DNA from: Kalaharituber pfeilii | Lineage: Eukaryota > Ascomycota > Pezizomycetes > Pezizales > Pezizaceae | Length of the DNA stretch: 64,000 bases | Direction: 5' to 3' | Assembly: GCA_015179045.1 (NCBI GenBank) | Contig: WHUZ01000010.1 | Location: 434,001 to 498,000, forward strand | In this document: piece after piece, positions 32,246 to 43,400 of the stretch | How the letters are laid out: each line of letters starts with the position of its first letter | Numbering within the stretch: position 1 is the stretch's first letter | The notes under the pieces: model-generated | The model's input: the letters and a program-made list of their open reading frames with translations, nothing else | Told to the model about the DNA's origin: nothing | Databases searched by the model: none | Made by a program: the position numbers and the translations under genes

Positions 32246-33597
32246 AACCCTACTCCCACACACGGAAGAAGTCGAATAATTCTCAACCGAAAATTGGGAA
32301 TGCCCACAGAATTCACAAACACCGCCGTCCAACAGTGCCTGGCACGAAGAACTATGGGAACCTGATCTCAAGTATAACGGACATAACATATCGAGACCGC
32401 GAACCAACCATAGAGGAGCACATAGCCGAGTTTGAGAAGAGATGGAACAGGTTTAGCGGCATCATAAGCACTACCTTGTTGCAAAAAAAGGACGACGCGT
32501 TCGGCAAAGCGCTACAACTGCTGGCGCAATCTAATCAAGCAAAGACGGAGTTCTTGTTGCTCGCGATATCCAATGCCTACAGCAACACAATCGAAAACAT
32601 ACGCACCAAAGACGGATATGGATACGAAGATGTGGTCAGGTACTTAATATACAATCTCCCTATGCACCAGAAAGGCAGGTACCGTACAGACAACGACGGA
32701 AATGGGGAATCCAGCACAATATGTCGCTATTGTAAAGACGTCAAAGGATGGCGCGGTCTAGGACATACGGAATATGAATGCTTCACTAAAAAAAGGGATG
32801 AGAGGAAACAGACTAAAAAGGCAACGAAGGTTGAATCAGCATACGAGGATGCGGAATCCTTTGTCCGCATCCCCCACTTCACCGTATTGACAACAGAGGA
32901 GGAAACATGTCGCTACTGCAGAGATGTCAAAGGATGGACTGGTATAGGACATACCGAAAATGAATGCCTCACCAAAAAAAGGGACGAGAAAAAGAAAACA
33001 AAAAACGCAACAAAGGTTGAAACAGAAGTCGGAGCTGAATCATTCGTCGGGATCCCCCATTTCACGTTGTTGACAGAACAAGAGGAAACATGTCGCTACT
33101 GCATAAATGTCAAAGGATGGACCGGTATTGGACATACAGAAGGCGAATGCCTCACCAAAAAAAAGGATGAAAATAGGAAGAGTAAAAATGAAGTGTTGAT
33201 CCCCCACCTCACGGTACTGACAGCTACCGACAGAAGCGAAGAAACGGTCGGATGGTTCAGATATGACGCCACAGCAAGTGTGCACACCACCAATCGTCTG
33301 GAACTTATGAATGAAACCCGTGAGGTTCAAATCCCAGTACGTGGACACGACGGAAGCGTGACTATCTGCCGGATTGCAGGGACAATCGAATTCAGGCATC
33401 TCGGGCGAAAAATTCGACTCATGAATGCCCTCTATGCGCGTTCATTCAGCAATGTAATGAGCGGAAGGAAAATCGGCGAATATACCTTCACAGCCAAAGA
33501 AGACGAAGGGATATTGAAGGTGCCAAATTGTAAAATCTGCCGAATGAGGAGAATAGGGGGAACATTCTGGGTGGTGCCAGACGATGAATTTGTCTAA
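32246..33597 (+). pseudogene. copia Gag-protease remnant with three zinc knuckles
   Basis: Open from about 32246 to the stop at 33597; no ATG fits the early part, so it is partial. A Gag-like helical region (residues with EEHIAEFEKRW and VVRYLIYNLP) is followed by three repeats of CRYCxxVKGWxGxGHTxxEC at about 32720, 32910 and 33090, each followed by a KKRDE-type basic stretch and an IPHFTVLT-type linker. This is a long-loop CCHC knuckle typical of fungal copia Gag, here tripled. Then comes a protease-like site FRYDATASVHTTN (family DTGAS or DTAAS), and the frame ends within the linker before integrase. The Thr-Gly to Ala-Thr type change may or may not be harmful. Confidence 0.75.
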
Positions 33598-33734
33598 AGG
33601 AATAAAAGGTATGCCTTTGATACCCTCGCAACTGTGCCAGAAGTACAAAAAGACCCCCGATAAGTTAAAATAGAAGTTTGAAACCAAAATCACTTGCAAG
33701 ACAACGCCTTTGTCATTTTTCTATATATTTTCTA

Positions 33735-33780
33735 TAATCACGTAACCCCGCTTATCCGCTATTCACTGTGGCAGAGTCCT
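33735..33780 (-). mobile_element. type-2-like LINE tail, weathered
   Basis: TAATCACGTAACCCCGCTTA and CTGTGGCAGAG on the plus strand, without a long T run. It separates the copia Gag remnant from the integrase scrap. Confidence 0.55.
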
Positions 33781-33854
33781 TACAATATGGATCGGGGGTA
33801 GGGATCAATAACAAAATGTCGCCATTGAAATAATCCCTGCAAATAATAACAAGA

Positions 33855-33990
33855 CCACCCAAATGCAACGGCGGTTGAAGAAGGTACACGCCGGACTAAT
33901 GGATTGTTCAAACCCGGACCAGAAAGAGGGAAATACGTTCTAATAATGGTTGATGACTGCTCCAGGTACACGGAAGTAGCGCTGATGGAG
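33855..33990 (+). pseudogene. copia integrase core scrap
   Basis: One frame reads GLFKPGPERGKYVLIMVDDC then SRYTEVALME, the part of a copia integrase core that holds the first catalytic Asp region (VDD.SRY). It lies downstream of the Gag-protease remnant in the right order and strand, so both are probably one decayed element. Reverse transcriptase is not found. Confidence 0.65.
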
Positions 33991-34409
33991 TTGTCCTTTT
34001 TCTTTTTTTTATTTTAATTTGGTTGGGAGGGATTATTTTCTCTTCAGTATTTCCAATAATTATTCTCCCTCCCTATTTTGTTCTCTCTTTACATCAATGG
34101 CGATGAGAAGATGAGGGAGTGCTGGCTTTTTTGCCCCGTTTGTTGTCCACTCGACGTAGCTTCTACCATTTGAAGTTGTTATTTACACTCAATTCAATTG
34201 CGCTTGCTATGATTCTATGGGATATTAGTACCCCCTGAGACCTGCTTCCATATCCAATCGTTGCACGAAATGGCACCATTCAATCTACCATTCGTTTCAA
34301 CGTTCATATACAATGTTGGTCATGCGTGGCCGTAGTCCAAAATCGGCAAGTAAAGGTATGCAATAGCGGACAGTTATCGAGACAGTCCGTTGCAGCCCGC
34401 ACAATTCTG
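33991..34409. other. no recognised gene
   Basis: T-rich start, then mixed sequence without a supportable frame. Confidence 0.35.
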
Positions 34410-35125
34410 CAGGTGACCCTGGCTATAATGAAACTCTTTAATAGTGAAATCCTGGCCATAGTGAAGTATTGGGCGGGTTCGATTGCGCACGCAGCTAAAA
34501 CGCCCTGGCTATAGTGAAAGGAAGCGCTATAGTGAAAGTGAAGAACTTTTCATGGCTAATTAATTCAGCTACATGTAAAGTTTACTTGCTATAGTGAAAT
34601 ACCGGGGGGTGGCCTTAGTACTGCCTTATGTAATCGGCTTAGCAGAGTGCTAATTTCATTCATATCTGAATACAAAAAAGGATAAAAACTTTTAGTGCTT
34701 CAATATCATAAGCATTGAAGATAATGCCGTTAGCTTGCCATCAGGATTGGGAAATAATATGCATAAGTCTTCGGAAGTCATCTCTCTTGGGCATTGTCCG
34801 ACTTCCTGATGAGCGTGACATATCTTCTATTTCTCTAGAGCTGGGCATCCAAAACGGTGTCGAGAAGACATGATATTGGCAGTTTGGTAAGGAACTGAAT
34901 TCACACTTGAGATCTGAATATCATACACTGAACATTTCTGCATTTGGCAATTTGGCACCCCTGCCTACCTTGGAGGCCAGCACGTGAGCCCTCGCTCTAA
35001 TGAAAACTGGCTATAGTGAAGATTTTTTTTTTTTTTTTTTTTTTATATCATTACTCGGCTATAGTGATTGCTATAGTGAAGAAAACTGGTCAGATTCTTG
35101 GCCTTCATTATAGTCAGGGTGACCT
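34410..35125. mobile_element. Tc1/Fot1-like MITE
   Basis: Ends CAGGTGACCCTGGCTATAATG and its near complement (CATTATAGTCAGGGTGACCTG) face each other. The right flank is TA; the left is TG where TA is expected. The motif CTATAGTGAA or a close variant occurs at least seven times, mostly near the ends. No transposase is encoded. A tail insertion lies at 35023-35069. Confidence 0.55.
35023..35069 (-). mobile_element. 47-bp type-1 LINE-tail insertion
   Basis: Oligo(T), ATATCATTACTCG, then GCTATAGTGATT, between perfect 13-bp repeats GCTATAGTGAAGA (35010-35022 and 35070-35082). The hairpin centre is missing, so it is a shortened tail. Confidence 0.82.
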
Positions 35126-35951
35126 GTACTAGACTGTCTTGAGACATCATGCTTCCCTAGCAGTGTCATGACGTAAAGGTTTATGACCTGACGAGGAGAG
35201 CGGCAGGCTCAATGGGAGAGGTTGCCCTGTTACTGCCCGGTGGTGAAATTCTGAGGAGTTTTCAGAGCTCGCCTTTGTTGCCAACACATCAACCGCACAT
35301 TAAGAGCCAATTTGAGGGCTAAAATACCCACTACCCAACCAATAGGGAGGCCGAAAGGGAAGAAGATAACCCCCCCGGTGGTATCTCCACTACTGGCCCT
35401 AGTGACGGAAGAGCTGGAAGGGACAGATGCGATTGTGGGGGAAATAAGGAAGAATTGCAATATGGTCCTGAGTACATTGCAGTACGGGAATGAATCATGG
35501 GAGCCATTCCGACCGCAGGAAGCAAGTCGGTAGTTGTTTTCAGGGAACGCAAGTGGAAGCTAGCTGGGGTGCTTCACCCAGAGGAGGACTTTCCGACAAT
35601 CAAGCAACCTGTACTGCTGGCATTAATGAGCTCGATTACAGAACCATCCATACAGCCCTAGCTAAGTTGGTGTATACATGGAGAAGGGCTTGGGTAGTCG
35701 TGCTCTGGTAATCGAGAGCAGGTGGAAGGTGGCATAGTTCATGTTTGTACGAATGGGATAGACCCCCTTAGCGTTGAGTTATTTGTTTGTTTTCAAATTT
35801 TGCAGACAGCACAAGCGGGAACTGTTGGTGCTAACGTGACTTTAGTCTTGTTTGGCTTTTGATTATTTTCCCACCTACGCTACTAGCGACCGACAGTCGT
35901 GCGGCATCTGGATTGTCATTTTCTATTTCCTTTGCGCGAGCTTCGGCCTTG
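35126..35951. other. no firm gene; one 74-codon frame
   Basis: A plus-strand frame at 35312-35533 (GRPKGKKITPPVVSPLLALV) has coding-like composition, but I recognise no family and see no splice partners. Confidence 0.3.
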
Positions 35952-36001
35952 TCATAGCCCTCCAGGCTGTGTACGACTATTGATATTTAAATAAAACAAA
36001 A
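35952..36001 (+). mobile_element. type-1 LINE tail, strongly weathered
   Basis: GTCATAGCCCTCCAGGCTGT, then GTACGACTATTGATATTTAA and a short A-rich end. It resembles the type-1 tail with many changes. Confidence 0.5.
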
Positions 36002-36058
36002 ATGCCCTGCGGAACCAAAGTCACATGCAGGAATCAGTCGCAACCTTCCAGAGTTGAG

Positions 36059-36449
36059 TTTTTTTTTTTTTTTTTTTTTTTTTCATATATATATATCATT
36101 ACACGCTTGCCGCCCTGAGGGCTATGGCGTTGTTAAGTACATATGAGAAAATGAAAAATAAAAAATAAAGAATTAACCTGAAATAACGGAGAGTGGTTGT
36201 AGAAGTGTAGTGAAGCCTCTTCGTCCTTCGCCTATTCTGTCGACTTCACCCACGTCAGCAGCGTCACCAGCGTGTCCGTCGTCTCCTTGTCTTCCCCTTT
36301 TTTGGGTGCGAACAGGCCTGTCCGCCCCGCCGGCCACTTCCTTTTCCATATTCTGCAGTGCCTCCAGATGTGTGCCGTCGTTTCCTCTGCTTCTCGGCAC
36401 CATCTGCACTCCGGACTGTCTGCCTTTCCTGTCCTGTACCTCCATGATT
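36059..36449 (-). mobile_element. 5'-truncated LINE insertion (ORF2 end)
   Basis: Oligo(T), type-1 hairpin, then the minus-strand ORF2 end: GKADSPECRWCREAEETTAH knuckle and a late LTWVKSTE-stop. Flanks CAGAGTTGAG (36049-36058) and CAGATTTGAG (36450-36459) give a 9-of-10 duplication. Confidence 0.8.
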
Positions 36450-36459
36450 CAGATTTGAG

Positions 36460-36739
36460 GTATACGGTGTCCAAGGAGATTGCTACGGGCTGGGAATCTC
36501 GCAAAACTTTGGTATTAGAAACGTCTAGCATGCTCTTCGGCTCTGAGGAGTCTCAGCGCGGTGGACACATGGCTGGATTTGCACAGCTTGGGCCTCGTCT
36601 TGGGAAATCCCCCAAAACGGGAATTATGCGTACCACAATAGGACCACTACTACCCGAGTGCCTAACTAAAGGATCAAATACATTCTTCCTCCGGAGCCTG
36701 TGCAATCACACCGAAGTATTTTGGAACCAACTCTTTTAG
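36460..36739 (+). other. open frame of unknown origin ending at 36739
   Basis: About 93 codons (SMLFGSEESQRGGHMAGFAQ near the start) read through to TAG. It could be the 3' end of a gene whose upstream part is lost. No family recognised. Confidence 0.3.
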
Positions 36740-37850
36740 TCGTCAGTCCCCAGCACTACTTTCCTACAATAAATGCGCGCAAATGACGAAATATCGGCGT
36801 GGACCAACTCAATGTCATACCCATTCAGTCGCTGGGCATACTGTGTGTGGGAGTTCTGCTGTCAGGTAGTACTATGCGTGTTCGTAATGGCTATGCACCT
36901 ATCGCCCTTAGCATTACAATACACGAGATAGTGAAGTTTTAACCCACGTGGTGGACGTCCCTATTTGAGTCACTGATTCGAGACTGGTTTTACTAGTATT
37001 GCTGCACATATATGCCACACGAAAAGAAATGCCAACGTCCATCAGTGTGTTGTTTGAAATTGATTGAATGCCACAGTGCGACATTCAATGTTCCCCAGAA
37101 AATTATGAGAACAGTGTCATTGGATCCTGTTCACTGCTCTGTTACTAGTGCGTGTGGGAGATCAATTTGAGTTCAGTATAGGTTCACATTGAATTTGGGA
37201 GAAATCGATTAGGGAAACGGGGGAGAGAGAAGGGAGAAGGGGAGAGGGGAAGGGGGAAGGGGAGAAGGCGAGAGCGTGCTACAGGGAGCTTGCCACAGCA
37301 CCATACCTTAATGCACTGGCCCATGCTTAAGTTCACAAAAAACGGTGGTGTGAGTGGCAACTTATGTGTTGATATTAGCGTTGCAGAAACTTTAAGACCC
37401 CACAAGCAATTGAGAATCCAACAAGATGTGCGGATATACAGATTGCGTTTTGCAATCAAATGTCTCAATACACACCACCTTTCGGGAAAGGATGTTGCAC
37501 CAAGGCACAAATGCGAACAGGGTGGATTCCCACCTGCTATATATTCCTCCCCTCTTCCTCGCCAACTTCCCTCCCTTTCTATTTCTCTTCAACATACTCC
37601 TCCTCCGGTTCAAATACTACCCTCCCACAGCCCGGCCGGCCATGCAGCCGGCTGCGGCCAGTGTGATTACCATCAACGCTTCCGGAGCCCCTGCTCTCCT
37701 CATGCTCTCCCGCCCTAGTGGCCCTTCGAAAGACCTTTTTCCACGTTCTCTTTCCTCTCTTCTATCCAATAAGAAGGGGAAATGAAAAATATATAATATA
37801 TATATACCCCCGACCCTCACCCCAGTCCCAGGCAAAGGGAACCAAGCTCT
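36740..37850. other. no recognised gene; GA-rich tract
   Basis: 37200-37275 is a purine-rich GGGGAGA tract. The rest gives no supportable gene. Confidence 0.4.
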
Positions 37851-38014
37851 CGGGTACTATCTGCGAGGAGGACAGATATGTAACCCAATGATGAGCCCAC
37901 TTCGCAAAACTGCTCCCTGCCTTCCTTCCCTCCGGGTACTATCTGCAAGGAGGACAGATATGTAACCCAATGATGAGCCCACTTCGCAAAACTCCTCCCT
38001 GCCTTCCTTCCCTC
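37851..38014. repeat. 82-bp tandem duplication
   Basis: Two units starting CGGGTACTATCTGC at 37851 and 37933, differing at about two positions. Not part of any recognised gene. Confidence 0.85.
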
Positions 38015-41000
38015 CTTCCGTCGCCCACAGTGCCCGCGCGCCCATGGGAGGTGATGAAGGAAGTATCCCTTGCCCACACTACAGCCTAGGCCGCGCGCTT
38101 ACAAGCCGGAACGACACATTGTCGCCGCACTGCTCGCTGGTGGGCGTTGGGGGGTGAAGAAAGAAGATGGCACTGGGAGTGGATTGAAATGTGGGTCGGG
38201 ATAGGGACAACACTGCGGGGTGAATGTAGACCTGTCGGATAACGCGACGGTCTCTGGGTCTCTGGGGTGAAGGGCTCCCAGCCGAGAAACATGGGACTGG
38301 CTTGGGGTGTCCTATCTCGTGCTTCCTGCTTGCCTGCCGCTGATGGTGCCGGCGCGGGCTGTTATTACAAGCGGTACCACCAGCTATATCACCTCCGGAT
38401 GGTTCCCTTCCTGGTAACTGCAATTGAATGCGATTGCACGGCCGCTGGCGGCAGAGCCGCACCCATCCCTTCACCTTCGCCTGCGCCTTTGCCTTCGACT
38501 TCAGCTACGTAGGCAACCTTCTCCCTCGACCCGAGTTCCCTTCTCCAGTCTTCTCCCCCACCCCCGGCACACACGCAGCACGCAGAAAGTGCCAATTTTC
38601 CCTCCCACGGCAATAACTGCTCTGGGTGCTGGCGGAACCCTGAATCCAGCATCCGTTCTGCATCCTCCTTGCCTACTGCCTCCGTATCCGTCCAGCACAC
38701 GGCCAGTGCGGACGAGAGGGGACATAGCACTGGTTTGCAAGAGGAGGACGAGGAACTGCAAGGTGGGCGGGTCCTCCCGGAGGGGCCACGATTGGGAAGG
38801 GGAGTTGCAGGTGCACTCGCCTCGTAGCTGCCTGCCCACAAGCCAACCAGCAAGCCAACTACTCAGCAAAGACTCGAGTTGTCTCTGGTAGTGGCATGTG
38901 GGGTTTGGAAGGAGTGGAAGAGTGGGATGAGAGAAATTGTGTGGCCGGCCCGGCAGACGAGGAGCGGGTCAATGTGCTGGGATTGCGCTACGCGGCGCTT
39001 CGAGTCCGGGACGGCATTTTATGTGCCGGGAGATTGATATTTTGAAGCCCCTCCGAGCTTCTCACTTTTGAAGCACCAACATTAAAGCTGGTTTGCAGAT
39101 CTGAATAGTATATAGATTAGATAGTACTTGTATAGAGATAAATACAGTCATTGAACAAATCATCCTTCAGACGAGAATAGTGGATTTTTTGTTGTTTCCA
39201 AGTGCAAGAATGGGAATGAATATCTTTCATTCCAAGTACTCTCTTCTATTCAATTCTTATTCAGGCTTCGTTAGCTACATATTTGTTTACCTTTTACTTC
39301 CACATTGTGGTGCGCGAGTGCTTCTTCCATTCAGATTCTTACGAACGTATATACTTATGACTGTATATTTCTTTATCAAGTATTGAATCAACCCATTCCA
39401 AGTCGATGAGTTTGAAAGCATCACCTCTACCAATACATCGTTCTCCCCGTACTTGCTGGTCTCTCCTTCCATAATACTAGGATTCACCGCTTTTCCTTAT
39501 GAGTAACCTTCCATCCCATCGCACAATCCTTTCCATGCGAACAATAACTTGCTTTGTATAAGTTCAGTAAGCCTGGGTCGATAGTTCGTGGGACCGTGTT
39601 TTGTTGCACCGTTTGTGGAATAAGACCAATAAAGCAAGAGGAAAAACAAAACAACAAGCAAAGAAAAAAAGGCATAAACCACGAAGCCGTAAACGCAAAT
39701 TATTCTCGTGCTTGAGACTAAGTTTTTCCAGGGTGCATCTTGGTTCAATTGAGCGTAGACTGATTCGGTCTGTTTTACAGACCCGGACATGTAATTATTT
39801 TTATTTTTATTTTATTTTATTTTATTTTTTTCCCCCGTTCAGTCTGCAACCTAACAAAAACTGTACGTTGAATAAGGAATAATAGCACCCTTGGGTTTGT
39901 TTTATATTACTTGTATTGTGGTTCTGGTTCAGCACTCGACTTCGTTGCCATTATTCACCAAAACATGATCAAGGTTAGCAATATATGATAAGGAAGTGCG
40001 GTACCAAAACTATGTGGTAGTATGTTGCTTGTCATGGGATGGAAGACACAAGATGCTACTAGTATGGGAATCGACAATCCTAGTGCACGGTGTATCTGGC
40101 CAGCGGAAAGAGATATACAAACTACATTGTACGGTGTTTCTGTGATGCATTAGTAACCCAATTAGTTTAATGCAGTGTTCTAGATGGCCTTACTTGCTGC
40201 AGAGCGTATTCTGAGCCTTATCTCCGCTATCTACTTTCAGTATCGTATACAGATACTACCTAGTAGTATTTGCATAGCTCCCTACCGCTGTCCTCGCCAT
40301 AGTGCTGAAGGCAGTATACGAGTAATGATTAAGAAAAAGGGAAAAAACGGAATTACCTCCGCTTTGTCATTTGAAATGCCAGGGACTAAGCAATACACCG
40401 CCTATGCACCATCGCAATCTAGTTCCTCGCTTCCGTCTCAGTGCCGGTCGGAATCTCTGAGCCGCTCGTTCTGCACTTTGTGTACTGTACCTTGAGGCAT
40501 TTACGCTCTCATGAGAAAGACAGACGGCGAGAAAGTAAAGTAGGAAGAGGCTGGCTAAGAGTAGAAGGCAGTTAGCCGGTGAATTCGGGGGTATGTGTTG
40601 TACGGGGGATAGTGTGGCTTGGGGAGGGCGGTGGGTTAGCGGAGGAGGAGGGGGAGGAGGAGGAGGAGGAGGAGGAGGAGGAGAGGGACAGAGCTGCAGG
40701 TGTGCATTTGCTCCCCCTCCATTTCATTGCGTGACCGCGATAATGATAGTCACAGTTTAGGTTACTCCAGGTTCCCCATATACGTTGTCTGGCGGTAGAT
40801 ATCACGCACAAGTAATTTTCACCACCAGACAAGAACCTAGATCTCCTCCTCCCTCAACATCTGTAATGCTTATGGCAGCCATATCTCTCCGACACTGACA
40901 CTCACGCATAATCCTCATTATCACGCAAAACTTTGGTGCTCTGGGGCAACGCTAACTGTATTTCAGGGGGTCTAGACACTAAAAACCGGCTGGCACATTG

Positions 41001-42605
41001 AAGAATGACTTCGTACTCAATCTATTTCCAGCTACTAGCGCGCGTACACCAGCATAACACGCACACTACGCAGAATGCCTTGGCTGTGCTATCAGGTTCT
41101 GAGGTGGGGAGCTCCGGAAGGAAGGAAGTGGAGAGCTAATCGGGGACTTTTGGTCTTGGATGAACCTTGGCGGATTTTTTTTTTTTTTAGGAGTCCCACA
41201 TCCACGTTGACATGACACTGAGTGCCACCTTGATACAATACAACAGAAAGCCAGCTCAGCATGGCGCTCCTTGTGATAGCTGCCCTAAACTCTACTATTG
41301 CTCTTCGTATTCTGCATTGCAGGTTTCACGCAGGAAATTATCTGCGGTCACAATCACAATCACGCTCGAAGCTCAAAGAAAGCTTTCGAGATATTACAAT
41401 ATAGCCCATCGCAGAGAACACAGCTAGCAGACACAACGGATTCCAATGTTTACTTTCAGTGCAAGTGCAGCGGGCATTGCAATGAGACATTCTAGAAATC
41501 GAGGGTCATTCCATACTTTTTCTTACCTTGTTAACGTTGTTTCAATCAAATTCTTCATTGCCGGTGCAAAGCACGTATTCAGCGTAGAGGAATAAGTCTC
41601 GCTGAAGGCACATAATTCGTTATCATGGATTTTTACTCACTTGCGTACGTCTACTGTGTTGTACCAGATGCTACTGCACCTCTCGTCCGCTTTTCTTTCT
41701 TGAGCGTGCATTTAGCACAACATCGTAAACTTGCTACCCCCTTTTTTTTTTCTCAGTCACACAAGTGTGGTATCATCATCATCGTGAACCCGCCAACTAG
41801 AGCTTATCTCTGAGGGGCTTTTGCTAAGTATGTCTACTAGATCGAACCCGGAATCCATGCGAATAGAAGCTGTTACCGGAATCTGTTTTTCCTCCGCGTG
41901 TTAGCGAATCTGTCATACGACCGTAGCTGCTGCTGGCCAATTCAGGGGTATCAGCGGCAGTTGCGCGTGTGTGTGTTGGGGGAAAAACACATTTCCAATC
42001 GAGGGGAGAAAGGTGAGCCATTGTGTGGTGGCACTACTGTTCGCACAGAAAGTGGTGATGTGTCTAGCCAAGAAGCGTACGTGCTCCCCCACCTGTATAT
42101 ATCTAACTTTTTCGTCAAAAGGTCATGGAGCCTAAGCCTCCTCCCCCCTCTGCAGTGCGGAAGCCGGTGTTGTAGCTGTACTGCCTATGCTCTGACGACA
42201 GAGTCTATTCCACGCCACGCGTACGCCGTTTACGAGCTCAGAAAAAACAGAAACCAACGGGTGGGAAATATTTCCCACTCAACCTCTACCGGGACTGACT
42301 TTGGACGTGGAAGAACACCATATCGTAGCTATTCTAAAGTGCATGGTTGGACTGCTAAGTTAAAGAGGTGTGAGATGAGGAGCCCCTCGAAGGGTTGGTT
42401 TTGTCACGCATTCCGTCGATTACAGCAAAGAGCTAGCAATACACGCTCTGCCACGGCATGCTCTAGTGATCGACGCTGATACACTATCACGAACCTACAT
42501 GCTAATGTAACCACCTCCGGTCGTATTTTGGGCAGTGGTTGGGAGATTCCGGAGAGTTTAACTTGAACTTTGCGTGAGCTTGTGCAGCAGATGACTTTGA
42601 CCGCT
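38015..42605. other. no gene supported over about 4.6 kb
   Basis: Several short open frames overlap on both strands in the GC-richer 38080-38900 part, but none shows a motif or splice pattern. A GGA-repeat lies at 40640-40685, a weathered type-1 tail (CTCGCCATAGTGCTGAAGGC and GAGTAATGAT) at 40290-40340, and a T run at 41175-41190. Host noncoding DNA or unrecognised genes are both possible. Confidence 0.35.
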
Positions 42606-42636
<31 letters not shown>

Positions 42637-42647
42637 CCACCACCACC

Positions 42648-42678
<31 letters not shown>

Positions 42679-42765
42679 CCACCACCACCACCACACCACC
42701 ACCACCACCACCACCACCACCACCACCACCACCACCACCACCACCACCACCACCACCACTAGAAT
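42606..42765. repeat. (CAC)n microsatellite
   Basis: About 160 bp of ACC/CAC trinucleotides with one phase slip near 42692. It makes long Thr, Pro or Gly/Val frames that are not evidence of genes. Confidence 0.95.
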
Positions 42766-42863
42766 CGACCACCATCACTTCCTCATGCAATGTGCCGTTT
42801 CCATCGAGGCTAGCCCCAGAGGAAATTGTATTCACATCGTCGTTATCCGGATAGCAACGGTAA

Positions 42864-43387
42864 ATGAGACAGTGACAGAGGCGGGGATCAAACAGCAGAT
42901 CAAAGAGTGGAGAGCCGAGGAGAGAAAGAGATTGAAGTTGTCGTACAGACCACTGGAGTATCTAGGGAGCAGGAGAAGGGTATCCATTCTCGCGGGAATC
43001 TTGGGAAACAAGGGATTACGACAGTGGAGACACAAGATAGGGAAGGAGACTTCTCCCGAGTGCAGGTGGTGCGGAAGAGACTATGAAAATTTTGCGCACA
43101 TAATGGGGGGGTGCGAGGTGTGGAGGAAGAGACTACCGAGAGGAGAGGAGGGACTAAGGGGCCGATAAGGGATGAGGGGGTTAGGGGGGGAGAAATGACG
43201 CTGGCGGAGGTGATGGACTGGGCGGCAGAGTAGACGGAGTGGTGCAGGACACGCTCGATGTTGCGACGTTGTTTTTTACTTTTTCTGTGATGTTATACTC
43301 TGTTTATTCGTTATGTATTTAAATCCTCGCCATAGCCTACAAGGCGGCATGCGAGTAATGACATAAAAAAAAAAAAAAAAAAAAAAA
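42864..43387 (+). mobile_element. 5'-truncated LINE insertion (ORF2 end)
   Basis: Plus-strand ORF2 C-terminus: AGILGNKGLRQWRHKIG, knuckle CRWCGRDYENFAHIMGGC, WAAE-stop near 43232, then the type-1 hairpin (CTCGCCATAGCCTACAAGGC) and oligo(A). The 13-bp duplication ATAGCAACGGTAA is perfect (42851-42863 and 43388-43400). Confidence 0.9.
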
Positions 43388-43400
43388 ATAGCAACGGTAA

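Noticed and set aside
38389..38891. Overlapping frames of about 155 codons on both strands
   Set aside because: Equal openness on both strands, no recognised domain, no splice pattern.
42404..42854. Poly-Thr/Pro (+) and poly-Gly/Val (-) proteins
   Set aside because: Produced by the CAC microsatellite; the flanking frames show no coding signs.
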